From Blakeslea trispora (taxonomy: Eukaryota; Mucoromycota; Mucoromycetes; Mucorales; Choanephoraceae), in NCBI GenBank assembly GCA_025331445.1, contig JAIWNE010000011.1, positions 372,001-436,000 on the forward strand: 64,000 nt of DNA. The letters run 5' to 3'. How positions within the stretch are numbered: position 1 is the first letter of the stretch; the number at the start of each line of letters is the position of its first letter. The position numbers and the translations under genes were made by a program. Of the stretch, positions 23,347 through 34,100 are shown one piece after another. The notes below the pieces were generated by a model. It did not search any database. It was given only the letters and a program-made list of their open reading frames with translations, and was not told the DNA's origin.

Positions 23347-25978
23347 TCAGTTATCATCCTCGTCAAGCAAAAATCCTCCTCCTCCTCCATCATTGGTAGT
23401 AGATGAAGCAGAACGTTCATAGTTAAATGCATCCCATTTTCTCTGCACTCCATCTTCACTTTTTTTGTCATTTTTCTTATCTTTTGTTTTACCGTAAGTC
23501 TTATCTACGTGAGCTTTAATTAACAGGCTTTTGATCAGCTTTCTCCATCGCTTGTACACCTCTTTTTCTTGTTTAGCAATTGCCTTGTTTGCTTCTTCTT
23601 GTTCGTATTCATCCCATGCCTAAAGACAAAGGTTATGGTGACTAATCTCAATACAGTTTGATATGATCTGACTTACTTCTAGTATTATAGATTTATTTTC
23701 TTCTGCTACAACTATACCGTCTGTTATGGGGACAGCCCGCATCTTCATAAACTCAAAATCAACCTAATACTATTTATCAGACGCCTGCTTTTTTTTCTTT
23801 TTGTTGAGTAAAATAAACAAATTACCACTGCTTCAGCATAATCAATTTTGAGTTTCTTTGCCACTTTAGCAATACCCTTAACTATAAAAGAAAAAAAAAG
23901 GTTAAGAAAAAAGCTACTATCAAGCTGCAACTTGCAATAATTGACTTTACTGGGTATATGTGCCGCTCCTTGCGGTAGCATAGTAGGCGTAAATAGATCT
24001 ATAGTGCCATAAGCATTTTTGACTAGTTTTCCCTTTTTCCAAAAAATAAATAAGAACTTGTGCAAAAAGAAAAAAGTTAGCAAACTTACATTGACTAGAG
24101 GAGGTGGGCTATAGTACTGTGTTTGCCATTCTCCGTAGCATGGAACGAGAAGTTCATGGCCATCTTGCTTAGCTTGTTCTTTAAGGCGACGTTTCTCTAT
24201 GGTAACTGCATTGGCTTTAACCATCTTAACTGGCTGCTCACCTGGTTTGATCTCCTTGCCCATTTTTCGATATGCATCAGCTGTGCTAACAGTTTTGACA
24301 CAGGACCGAGGATAGACTTTTTCGCCTCGAACACTACCCAACACAGGCTCCCTTGGATACAGCACTTCGAATTTCTTCAGGTGTCTTTCGAGTGCATACA
24401 CAGCATGGTTTTTGAAAGCATTTATGGACGTGGGCATTACTTCCCTTGTCTCTAAATCATCGAGTGACTCCATCTCTAGCATGTCGCGTTTATCCTGTTT
24501 CTTTACCAGGGTAGACAAGAAGATGTCAGACCATAGTTTCATGCCACCTTCCTTCTCACGCTTGGTTAGCGGAGGCTCTCTTAAGCGTATAGCTTTTTCT
24601 AAATTTGATGTATATCTACGGGTCACATCAGTCACATTGCGGTTGTCAGCAGAAAAAGCCAAAACAAATGACATGCTGTTAGATCGATTTAAGGCAGCAG
24701 GCTCCATGAAGCCTGGTCTATCAATATAGTTTCGAATCGGATCAACACAAATCCATCGTTTTGTTTCCTCACACCAAACTTCTGCCCATACACAAGGCGG
24801 CTTTGCTTTAGGCGATTTGAGTTCTTTATCTGGACTGACATAGGCTCTAGCTCGAGGTCGGAAAGGAAATAGAGCTTTATTTGTCTTCGCCGTATTCTCT
24901 TCAACTTCATTACTATAAGAAGCTTGTGTGTTGACATCTTCTTGTATTTTCTTCGAAGCAGGTGGTATCTTGTAAGGTAAGGGTTGCAAGGAGCATACCA
25001 AGCGTGCATCGTAACCACAAGCTCTTAAAATTGCCACAAACAACTCTGCACTTGTATCGCGTGTACCAGACCTAACAGACAATAGATTCATCCATGCTTC
25101 TAAATTTTCTACATAATCACTAGACTCATCAGATTCCTTTTGATCTATCCACTGTCTCAATGTCAAATCATTTCGAACTGCTTCATGATAAGGCACAGTT
25201 AACAGACCAGGGCCTGTCAGCTTAAAATATTCAGTCCACCAACCAATCAACCACTTGATACTGGTCTTTAGTGTTGTTTCCGTGTTGTCTTTGTTTAAGA
25301 GGCGTTTTGCATGATCGGGTACTATAGAAAGACAAACAGACTAGATACTAAAACGTCAGCTTCTTTCTTAAGAAAAAACCGATGCATATATATATATATA
25401 TGTGTGTGTTTACCATCATCTCTGGATGTAAGCACCAATAATTTCGCCACTTGTAATGTGCTGTCAACAAAACTACATGAGAATGATGCATCCACTCTCG
25501 CAGATGACGTTGATAAGCTTTCTCCCAATTGGATTCTCTGACAAAGAAAACATAAGTTATACAAACCTAAATCAACTGCATTATCTACTTACTTGAGCAC
25601 AGGCCTTGGGGCTTCCATGACAATTTCTACATCTCCGTATACTGGTGTATTTTCTTCAGGTAAATACTGCTCAGAAGAACCCATTTCATTAAACCGAGGA
25701 GGTAGAGCGACCGTCTCCCAGTCAACCTCGTCTTCTCCTTCACTACTACTTTCTTGCTCAACAACTTGGCTCACCACTTGCTCAGCAACAGGTAAATCGA
25801 CAGCCATAAACTCTTCCAACTGATGTTCGTCATCTGTGCTGTCAACATGAGAGATCTCTTGAGTCTTTCGCTTTCCTTTTCTTTTCTTTTTTGGCGCAAC
25901 TTTTTCTGTATTCCTCCTCTTTAAAGATTCGGGCGCTTTGCTTTCTTGTCTGGAAGATCCGCTTCTGGTACTAACCAT
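23347..25978 (-). CDS. RAD4: Rad4/XPC DNA damage recognition protein
   Basis: Recognises helix-distorting DNA lesions in nucleotide excision repair. Inferred exons: 25978-25593, 25537-25414, 25321-24090, 24032-23951, 23881-23826, 23763-23677 and 23619-23347, about 746 residues. The N-terminus is basic/acidic and nuclear-like (APKKKRKGKRKTQ). The transglutaminase-like domain shows VRSGTRDTSAELFVAILRACGYDARLVCSLQPLP and VWAEVWCEETKRWICVDPIRN. The beta-hairpin domains follow (KNHAVYALERHLKKFEVLYP; GEWQTQYYSPPPLVN; GTIDLFTPTMLPQGAAHIP; KKLKIDYAEAV; VDFEFMKMRAVPITDGIVV). Two exon frames disagree by one base at 25414/25321, so that join is unresolved. The C-terminus is Gly-rich and acidic. Confidence 0.9.
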
Positions 25979-26842
25979 GCAGAACGATGGCTTCTTTTTT
26001 CTATTTTTTTAACAAAGAGTGTCAAGCTTTTTCATATTTTTTTTTTCTTTTTCGGTGCTGCGAAAATCGGTGTTTTGTGTAACAGAATAGCATGATTGTT
26101 GGATCAACTTATTGCCTGTCAAAAAAAAAAAAGGTTATATTACTTGGAAACCCCACTCTTTTTGTCTTTGTAACAGAAAATGTTCATAGTACTACCCAAA
26201 CTTTCCAAACCATACGCTACTGTTAAATACTACAAAATATCCGATAGAGTTTAAGACAGACTTTGGAGTTACCTTGTTGTTTATTTACTAGAGGAGTGCA
26301 AGATTGGGGCCAAGATGCCTGAGTTGTTAGATACCTATTTTGAAGCATCACTCATTATTGCAAAGGATTATCATGCTCTGTTAACAACTACTTCAAGCTT
26401 TCTAAAGAAGTAATTAAGGCTGTACAAAACTACTGTGGTTGTTTGGAAACTTATCTTGATAACAAATCCCTCAAAAATAAAAAAAAAAAAACTACTACAG
26501 GCGTGCCGCTCTGGCGTGCCATTTTTCGCAACCACCCTTTAAAGAGAGTATGGTCACCAACTATTTTAATTTTTAGTTATAGATTTTGATGTTTTTGGGC
26601 TTTCATGTCATGAACCAGAGCTTCCAATGCGCAGTACTTTTTTTGTTTTGCTTGACGCGTTTTCTTATACCTCGCTACTATTCAAATATGTAGGAAAGAG
26701 AATAGCTTCAACACAAAATGTAAGTTGAAGTTACTTTCATTCGTTTGCTTATGGTTCAAAGAATATGTTTATGATTGTTGGATGTTTCGAATGATTATAA
26801 TAGATAAAAGAGCATAAAAGAATCTAATAACCTTAAGGGCAG
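25979..26842. other. Intergenic region between Rad4 and the repeat cluster
   Basis: About 860 bases upstream of Rad4 with T- and A-runs and the pair GGCGTGCCG/GGCGTGCCA near 26500-26520. A short plus-strand open stretch around 26300-26410 (MPELLDTYFEASLIIAKDYH) is not recognised. Probably Rad4 promoter merging into repeat-derived DNA. Confidence 0.35.
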
Positions 26843-27450
26843 TAGCTGGTGATTGTCAATTAGCAATCAATAACTTTGTTTGATTGAATGAATTTTTTCA
26901 TTGAATGACAAACAATTTATCCAAAAGTCTCTTGATACATCACTTCTGTTCAAGTATTTCGTAGCCGTACCATGGGCTGCATTAACTATGGGGCTATATA
27001 GGCTCAATTGATCTTCTCATATTCAGTGCAACCAAATGATTATCATTTACATGCTAAAGTACCAAAGGTAAAGGCTTGCTACTTGTTCTGAGCAATGGAT
27101 CATTGTGTCGAGAAAACAGGAAGAAACTTATCTGCATCATTAACAATTTGGTGCACCAAAAGTACATGAAGCAATTTAGACACACTCAGGGACATTGAGC
27201 CAATGAGATTTGCCGACAACAAATCGAGTCTTAGTACTGTCTATTTCTGCAATGACAAAACAGATTCTTTCCCTAGCATAAACACATCCAACAATATGAG
27301 CTATATAAACAGACCAACTACTAAGACAAACGCGTCTATATATGAATTGCTGTATAGCTGTATGTATGCCATGAGTAACTTGCATGTCTCTATTGATACA
27401 AGGGCATCCATATATCATCCTGTTATCTCTTTTGATGCAGAACAATGAAC
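26843..27450 (-). mobile_element. 608-base dispersed repeat, copy 2 (inverted)
   Basis: The reverse complement of this segment matches 11670-12277 with only scattered differences, and has the same length. The conserved frame is longer here at its start (27176-27445, 89 codons). In this orientation the repeat begins about 80 bases after the stop of the Helitron helicase fragment and ends with the same small hairpin before CCAGCTA. The two copies lie 14.6 kb apart in opposite orientation, flanking the amidase to Rad4 block. Confidence 0.75.
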
Positions 27451-27532
27451 AGCAATACTAACTTATTTTATAAAATGGATGATATTAATAAGTATATAAG
27501 TTAAATAAGTAGCTCTGGATAAGCGATATTCT

Positions 27533-28210
27533 CTAAAGATTTTTATGTGCAGTTTGGTTAGGATCATGTAATACATATATGCCTTGCAAGTTAGTTGATC
27601 GAGAGAATGAAACATATAGTTTGCCATGCGTACATGGTGAAATACGGAGGTCAATCCTAACGTTAGTAAGTGATTGGCCTTGCGACTTATTGATCGTCAT
27701 AGACAGAAAACAATCTTCTGTCAAACTGAGTTTTGCTAAGATGAAGGGATACTCATCTTCTAGTGTGCTAAGCTTAATTCTTTGAATAAGCTCGATTTAC
27801 TCTTCATTCGATCTATCCTCTTTCATTGTTGCAACCTTTGAAATATATCGACCAGTTTTTTCTACTATCAATCGGGTGCCATTGCAAAGATCCTTTTGAG
27901 GATCGAGGTTTCTCGAGAGCATCACTATACAACCTACTTTCAGAGCCAATTTTTCAGGATAAAAGCTACCAGAACTCCGTGTTTGTAAGTACTCATGAGA
28001 GAACCCGTAGACTTCGTTAATGGTGTTTCCCTCGTCTGAATAATTAGCTTTATCTGCCGAAATCAAAGTAATTGCTTCACCAGACGTCACGTCGAGTACC
28101 TTTTTTGATTTAGTGCATAAACAGTGTCATTTCTAGAAGTACAGATAGCAGACTTATACAGCAGAGATGGATTGTTGATAGCTTCTATGAGCGTTTGGGT
28201 AAGGACACAC
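27533..28210 (-). pseudogene. Helitron Rep/helicase fragment (C-terminal Pif1-like helicase)
   Basis: Only the last part of a Pif1-type helicase as found in Helitron rolling-circle transposons is present. Reading on the minus strand, the order is: SAICTSRNDTVYALNQK near 28130; VTSGEAITLISADKANY; LKVGCIVMLSRNLDPQKDLCNGTRLIV (the Helitron/Pif1 LKVG-MLLRN-D-GLCNGTRL block); then SMTINKSQGQSLTNVRIDL and HGKLYVSFSRSTNLQGIYVL (helicase motifs V and VI). Frames change between blocks near 28090 and 27780, and the Rep and N-terminal helicase domains are missing, so it is a truncated, decayed copy. Similarity is judged from motif memory. Confidence 0.8.
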
Positions 28211-28731
28211 TCTAGGAACAAGCGCGTATTTAGTCAATGGGTGGATTGAATTGGATTGAGGCAAAAAGAAAGAAAAAGCAAGTCGAGTCATGTGATAATA
28301 TTTCTTTCATCCTGTTTTCAGGATATCGTAGTTGATAATTTACATACTTCTTTAACCATGTCCATCCAAAGACATCCCTTGGGAATACTTGAGTTATTTT
28401 GATTTGAACGAGGGGATTTCATATGCAGATCCTAGGGGAGTCGAGGAATTTCAGCAGAGCTTGTATAGTACTGTTGCTATAGAATGGCATCACTAGCAAT
28501 CTGGAGAAAGCTGAAGCAAAACTTGACTTAAAGCGTTTGATGGATTCAGACAGCTTCTTCCAAAATCAACACCAACCTAATAAAGTCAACAAAAAATAAG
28601 AAGCTTGCTAAGTTTGTCAATAAATGGAAGGCTGTATTAAATAGTAAAGTTAGAAGCAACTGCCGTTCCTATACTCTCCCTCCCCCTCTCAGTAAATCCA
28701 AGAGCTTCTGGATCTTGTTATTGGGCAGGAT
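28211..28731. other. Relic DNA between Helitron fragment and transposase relic
   Basis: About 500 bases without a supported frame. Probably more decayed transposon sequence, but I see no diagnostic motif or terminal repeat. Confidence 0.3.
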
Positions 28732-29750
28732 ATGTCAACAAGACAAGTAGGCCTACTTGTTGATATTGTACAGCACTACATCAAGGTGTATAAGGACCAT
28801 GAAGAGAAGCGCTTGCCTGGTGCTGTGAGAGCAAAGAAAGATGGTGTGAGTAAGAAGCTTACCTCTCAGCACACAACTTTCTTAGTTGACTTGTATAATA
28901 AAAAAACATTACTACATTTTTATGGGAAGCAAGAGATACTATGGTGTCTAATTCTCCAGATATAGGAAGTATATCTCTTTCATCGTTGCACTATCGCATG
29001 ACAAGACATGCCAGTTTGACCTTGAAAAAAAAAAAAAAAACTAGAGAAATTGGATAAGGCTAGAAATGCTGACCCAACTCTGCAGCAAAGAAAAGAGAAG
29101 ATGTTGTAATGGAAAAGAGATAAAGAAATGAGTTGGGAGGAGAACTGCATCCTCATGGATTAAGCAGGTCTCAACATACACATAAGACACACTTTTGGAA
29201 GATTCAAGAGAAATCAGCCCGCTAGAGTTGAGCTTCCAAACAACCGAGGCATCACTGTAGCCATTGTTGGAACAATTTGTGAGAAGGGAGTGATTGACTT
29301 GACTTTACGCAAGCCTAAAGCCGTGTAAAGCAAGGTTACCTTTAGCAAGAGAAAAAAAAATGATGGAGCTCCTGATGAAATTGTTACCATTGCCAAGTTG
29401 GAACTCGTAATGGGCATTTCTTGGAGTTTATTGAAGGCGTAATGGATTACTTTGGGTAAGCACGATATGAAAGGTAGATAATATATTGTCATGGACAATG
29501 CTGCTCTACATAAAGTATCAGAAATTCAAAAAAAAAGTGATACTGAAGCGTGGTTACAAGCCCATTCCTAAACCCAATTGGACTGTTTTGGTCAAAGTTA
29601 AAGACAGATGGTGAAAAGAGATGATTTGATTGCAGATAATAATCACAGCCAAATAATAATTGAATCCGCCAGAAAGGGTTACTGTTTCGGATTGCATTTA
29701 TTGAGTAGCACTAGACCTTCTTCTTTGATGACTGTATCACTTGTAAGCCT
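28732..29750 (+). pseudogene. Decayed IS630/Tc1-like DDE transposase
   Basis: Successive frames show a transposase interrupted by stops and shifts. The N-terminal helix-turn-helix region is at 28732-28965 (VRAKKDGVSKKLTSQHTTFLV). SLTLKK follows near 29010. The first catalytic block is around 29120-29240 (MSWEENCILMD, then a stop, then AGLNIHIRHTF and PARVELPNNRG). TVAIVGTICEKGVIDLTLRK follows, then YIVMDNAALHK near 29490 and GYKPIPKPN near 29560. A last block, VKRDDLIADNNHSQIIIESA, is at 29608-29680. In-frame stops and frameshifts separate the blocks, so it is inactive. The intact gene at the right edge belongs to the same broad family. Confidence 0.82.
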
Positions 29751-29872
29751 ATCTTTTTCTTTTTTAAAAAAAAGGGATGTTTATTTAATATATTTACATG
29801 GTTTTGGGCAAAGGAGCAATGTGGGCAAGCCTATGATTTAAACAACTTTCTTTTTTTTTTTTCTTCTTCTTT

Positions 29873-29985
29873 GTGCGCAAACTTTTTTTTTCCTGTATGC
29901 GCAAACTAATTTTTTTTTTTTATATGCAAAATAAAAACTCTAACACGCAAAATTAAAATACAGGTGCGCAAACATTAGAAGAGTG
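29873..29985. repeat. Iterated CGCAAA motifs beside the transposase relic
   Basis: Five degenerate copies of a short unit stand in about 110 bases: GTGCGCAAACTTTTTT, TATGCGCAAACTAATTT, TATGCAAAATAAAAACT, ACACGCAAAATTAAAAT and GTGCGCAAACATTAGAA. All read in the same direction. Repeated short motifs near transposon ends usually bind the transposase, and this array lies just downstream of the dead transposase. Confidence 0.6.
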
Positions 29986-30085
29986 TGTAGGTAAATAATA
30001 AAAAAAAAAAAAGAAAAAAAAAAGACAATATTAGGGTGTAATACAAAAGTAATAAATAAAGAAAAGAAAAAAAAAAAAAAGAAAG

Positions 30086-31106
30086 TCAAGCAAGACAGTT
30101 ATCATCACCATCAAACCAGCCTAATTGACCAAATGCAGTCCAGAGAGCACTGGTCTTATTGACGTCCACTCGACACAGCTTTTGTGCAACTGATTTGGTA
30201 AATGGAATCTGTTGTGTTTTCAAGGTACGGGCAGCCAAAATCAAAGTACGCTTACAGCGAAGATATTGTACAGGAGAAAGACGCAAAATAGAAGACATTG
30301 TGGCTTCCACATGGTGCAAGTCATGATAGTAGGGCTGTTGATGAATCGGAAGAGGCGCACCTATCAATTAAAGTTAGTCAAATAGATTCATTTTTTAAGG
30401 TTTTCTGTCTCTCTCTCTCTCTCTCTTTTTTACCTTTCCAAGCAACTTTAACGGGAACTTGATCAAGGGCTTCTCTAAGTGGTACCCAACCTTGAGGATA
30501 GAAATCTTGATCACAAGTATCAATATCAATTGCATCAAAGGCCAATGCAGCATCTTTTCCTGAAGGTAATACAGACGAGACACGCTTTCGCTTCATAGGT
30601 TGATGTTTATCTTCGTTTATCGCCATAGTATGGTTGCTAGTATCATCAGTAGCGGACATGATGGCCAACTTTCTCTTTTTGGTATGTTGCACGACAGTTT
30701 CGTCCAACATGGTACAGCCTTTCTTTTTCTTGTCCTGCTCTGCTTTCTTGTTTATTAACAGATCCCGGTAGACATTTAATGCAAACATTCTTTCATTCGT
30801 GTCCTTTATACAATTGGTCTTTCTAAGATAAGGGACCATACGACTGTAAGCTCCGATAAACCCTTTTCGGTCTTTAGGTGTATAATTCCAGCAAAGGGGC
30901 TGGTTCATAGGAACCGTAGGTGGTGATAAGCCAACAGGTTGAGGTTGATGCACTTCAGTGGGTGTCAGAGGAGGTGACAATAGAGACTCAGTTTCTTTGT
31001 GGTGGTGTTTCACCTTGATTACTTCTTCTTCTTCATATGGATGATAGATCTGGTCATGAGCATATGTATCTTGCATAATGCGTAGAGGGTGAGATGAGAA
31101 GGACAT
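30086..31106 (-). CDS. SWIRM-domain protein (Laf1/Fun19-like)
   Basis: Probable chromatin-associated protein. Two exons, 31106-30434 and 30360-30086, give 315 residues. The N-terminal two thirds are low complexity: EEEEVIKVKHHH, then SPPLTPTEVHQPQPVGLSPPTVP and a conserved-looking WNYTPKDRKGFIGAYSRMVPYL. Basic KKRK and KRKR stretches may be nuclear localisation signals. The C-terminal 100 residues form a SWIRM domain: HHVEATMSSILRLSPVQYLRCKRTLI, RVDVNKTSALWTAFGQLGWF. This layout, SWIRM alone at the end, matches fission yeast Laf1/Laf2 and budding yeast Fun19, of which Laf proteins associate with the Clr6 histone deacetylase. That functional link is inferred from family only. Confidence 0.82.
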
Positions 31107-34100
31107 GATTTATAAATGTTTGAAATAAGAAAAAAAACAAAAAGAAAAAATAACCCTAAAAGAAAGTCAAAAAGTAAAAAGTTATATAAGTACCTTTTTT
31201 TTTTTTTTTTTTTTTTTTGCACCACTTGAATAAAGAAGGGATGCATCCCGATACGCCAATCGGTGTCAGAAAATAAGCCAAACAAAAAAATGGTTTTACT
31301 TGTAACCTTTCTTTTTTTTTTTTCTTCTATCACTTCAATTCACTTCAATTTAGTGTCATTGAAAGTTCATGGCTGTCTTGCTAACAAACAAATTCATTGT
31401 GCCCCTGATTCTTGCTATTTTTTTTCATTAGGACTAAACAAACGTCATCTTTTGATATTGAAACCCAGTGGAGTAACATGACTTGTTTAACTTTGGGAAG
31501 GATCACAGGAACTCTTGTTCTGTTTTGTGTATCAGTTCAGACACATACGCTTGTTTTATTATATAATTTCTCGATGGATTCATGATATTATAAATGTATT
31601 TAATTTTGAAATTTCATGGATTATTAAAAAAAAAAAAAAGACAAAAGCAAATCAGTTTTTTCTTAGGAAGGATGATCTCGGATATATGCTGTGTAGCTCT
31701 TTTTTTTTTTTTTTCACAAGACAAATTTGAATATGGCATGTAGAATGACCTTCATAATTTGCTGGCTTTTCTTTTTCTTTTTTTTTCATTTTAAAATGAC
31801 TACCAATGATCATTTATTGCAGTGACTTTAGTCAATGCCTGCTATCATCTTTACCTGAGCAAATACCACTTCTTTTTTTTTGGGTTACGCGTCAAGATCA
31901 AAAGGAAAGTAAGAGAGAGAGAGTAGAAAAAGTTGCGGAGTCAGGCTAATCGTCAACGTTGTTGAAAGTGGTAATTTTTTACAAGTCAAATGCAAACTGG
32001 AGTTGTCAGCTGTCTCTTGAATTAGTCTGAAAGAGGGGCTGATGACGATTATCTCCCGCACCCATGATCTATAAACCTCTTTAGACCAACCAAAAAAATA
32101 TAATAAAATACCCTCTCAGTAAACAGAATATTTTCAATTAAGTTCAATTAACTGTAATTGATTTCATTCATATTCAACTCATGTCTGGACTCATTCAAAC
32201 ATAAAACCAAAATCTGATTTTTTATTATTATCACCGTTTTAAAGTTTAGCTCTGTGTAACACCCGAAAAACTCATATTCTCTCTCGTTTTAAATGATCTT
32301 TAGACAGTTTCAATGTAAAGTAAAAAAAAAGGGGGGGGGGGTACTCAGTGTACTATCATGATTTATTGACAACTAAATAACAGTCATTTATTGAAAGAAA
32401 AAAAAGAGTCTCCTAGTTTCATCATTCATGTGTATGCATTCAAAAAGAAAAGGTTTAATATAAACAAAATCATCACGTTAGTTATGTTGCATAACCAACC
32501 TTGATAAAAAAGTAAAAAAAAAAAAAGTAGTGCCTGATCTATATCTGAAAGCTGTTATCAGTATTTTCTAACTTTGTATACCTGCAATGCAATTGTTTCA
32601 TTCTGTACATTCTTGTTGATTCACAAACAAATCAAACTTATCACTGCAAATAATAATAATAATAATAAAAAATCACCTGAAAAATAATAGAGAAAACGCA
32701 AATCAGCCTCAAGAATCACAATCTATTCAAACTCATTCAATAAATGTCTAATGATTTGACTTGTATTAAAATCACTCTATTTTCTTCTTTATCATTCTAC
32801 TCTCTCCCCACAAAAAAAAAAAAGACTATAAAAGAAAGAAAGAGAGAGAGAAATTCTTCCTCATTCAAGCATGATATTAAAGAACTTAGGACTATTTTGG
32901 ATTTTAACTGTTCTAAAGCCCTAAAGATGACATTAAACAACTGAATGCTTGTACAATCATAATGAGAGTATGACTGATAGTTTCATAGTCATTCAGACAA
33001 TGATAGTCATCTTCTTGTTCTTCTTTTTTACAGTAGTTGCTTTATTCAAGAATGTTTGTAGTCTTAAAGACGCACTCTTGTATTCTATGCTCTTCAGTCG
33101 AATGGCATTTGAGCACCCCCTCCTCAAAGAATTGCTTACTCTTAAATCGAATGACTACTGCATCTATAATACAAATTCCATAACAACAAGCTATCCATCA
33201 AAAAAAAAAGAGAGATGTGAAGCCTATAGTCCTGTGTTACTAGATCCTGATAACCTGATGAGCTTTCTTTTCTAGCAAGAATTGTCATACTTGTATCACA
33301 AAATAGCCATTCTAATGACAATACTTTATGAGTTCAATTTGAAGCTTTAGTTGATGATATTTGACTGGAAAGGACAAGATTCTTCTTTATACACCAAGGC
33401 AGACAGACAATGTATTTCTAGTCTTTTTCCAAAAAAAAAAAGAGCTGTGTCACTAGTTGACAATTCTTAACAGAAAAGGCGAGAAAAAAAAACTCAATTT
33501 GATTGGATCGCTTTGAAAGAAACCAAATCAAACAGATATGCTCTGTATTCTCTAGCTTCTACAACATCTATCTTGCTCTCTTACTCTTCTGGTGTTGTCC
33601 CACAGATGCCTTAAAGACGATAGCCTCATGACGTCAACCACTGGCTGCAACAGATGAAGATGAAACGCCATTTTTTTTTTTTTTTGCTTGGATGATAGAT
33701 CCTAGTTTGAAATAAGCTACTTCTCGGAGATTGATTAGCAATGCGAGGTATAACAAGGTTCATTCCGGGTATAGTACAAGCGATTGTATGCATCCGAGTT
33801 GAGAAGAGGGAAGGAAGGAGAATATGACAACAAGTCAAAAAACCATCTTGTGAGAAAGAGCTACTAAGCTTTTCCATGTTCACATTCTTAAGTCTAATAC
33901 ACATTAGGTTGTTTCTTTTGCAAGAATATGACAACAACAATAACCTAAAAGAAAGAAACCACAGACATTGTGTAACACATCTCGGAAACAAAGATACACA
34001 AAATAAGCAAAAGAGTTTTAAACATTCTGAGTGGCCTTTTTTCAATTTTAATTAAGCCGGATTTAGTTTCATATTTCTTCTTTCTTTGTGTTTGTGCGTG

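Noticed and set aside
33626..34045. 139-codon minus-strand frame in the gene-free region
   Set aside because: Low-complexity and stop-flanked, with T-run-derived Phe/Lys stretches and no motif.
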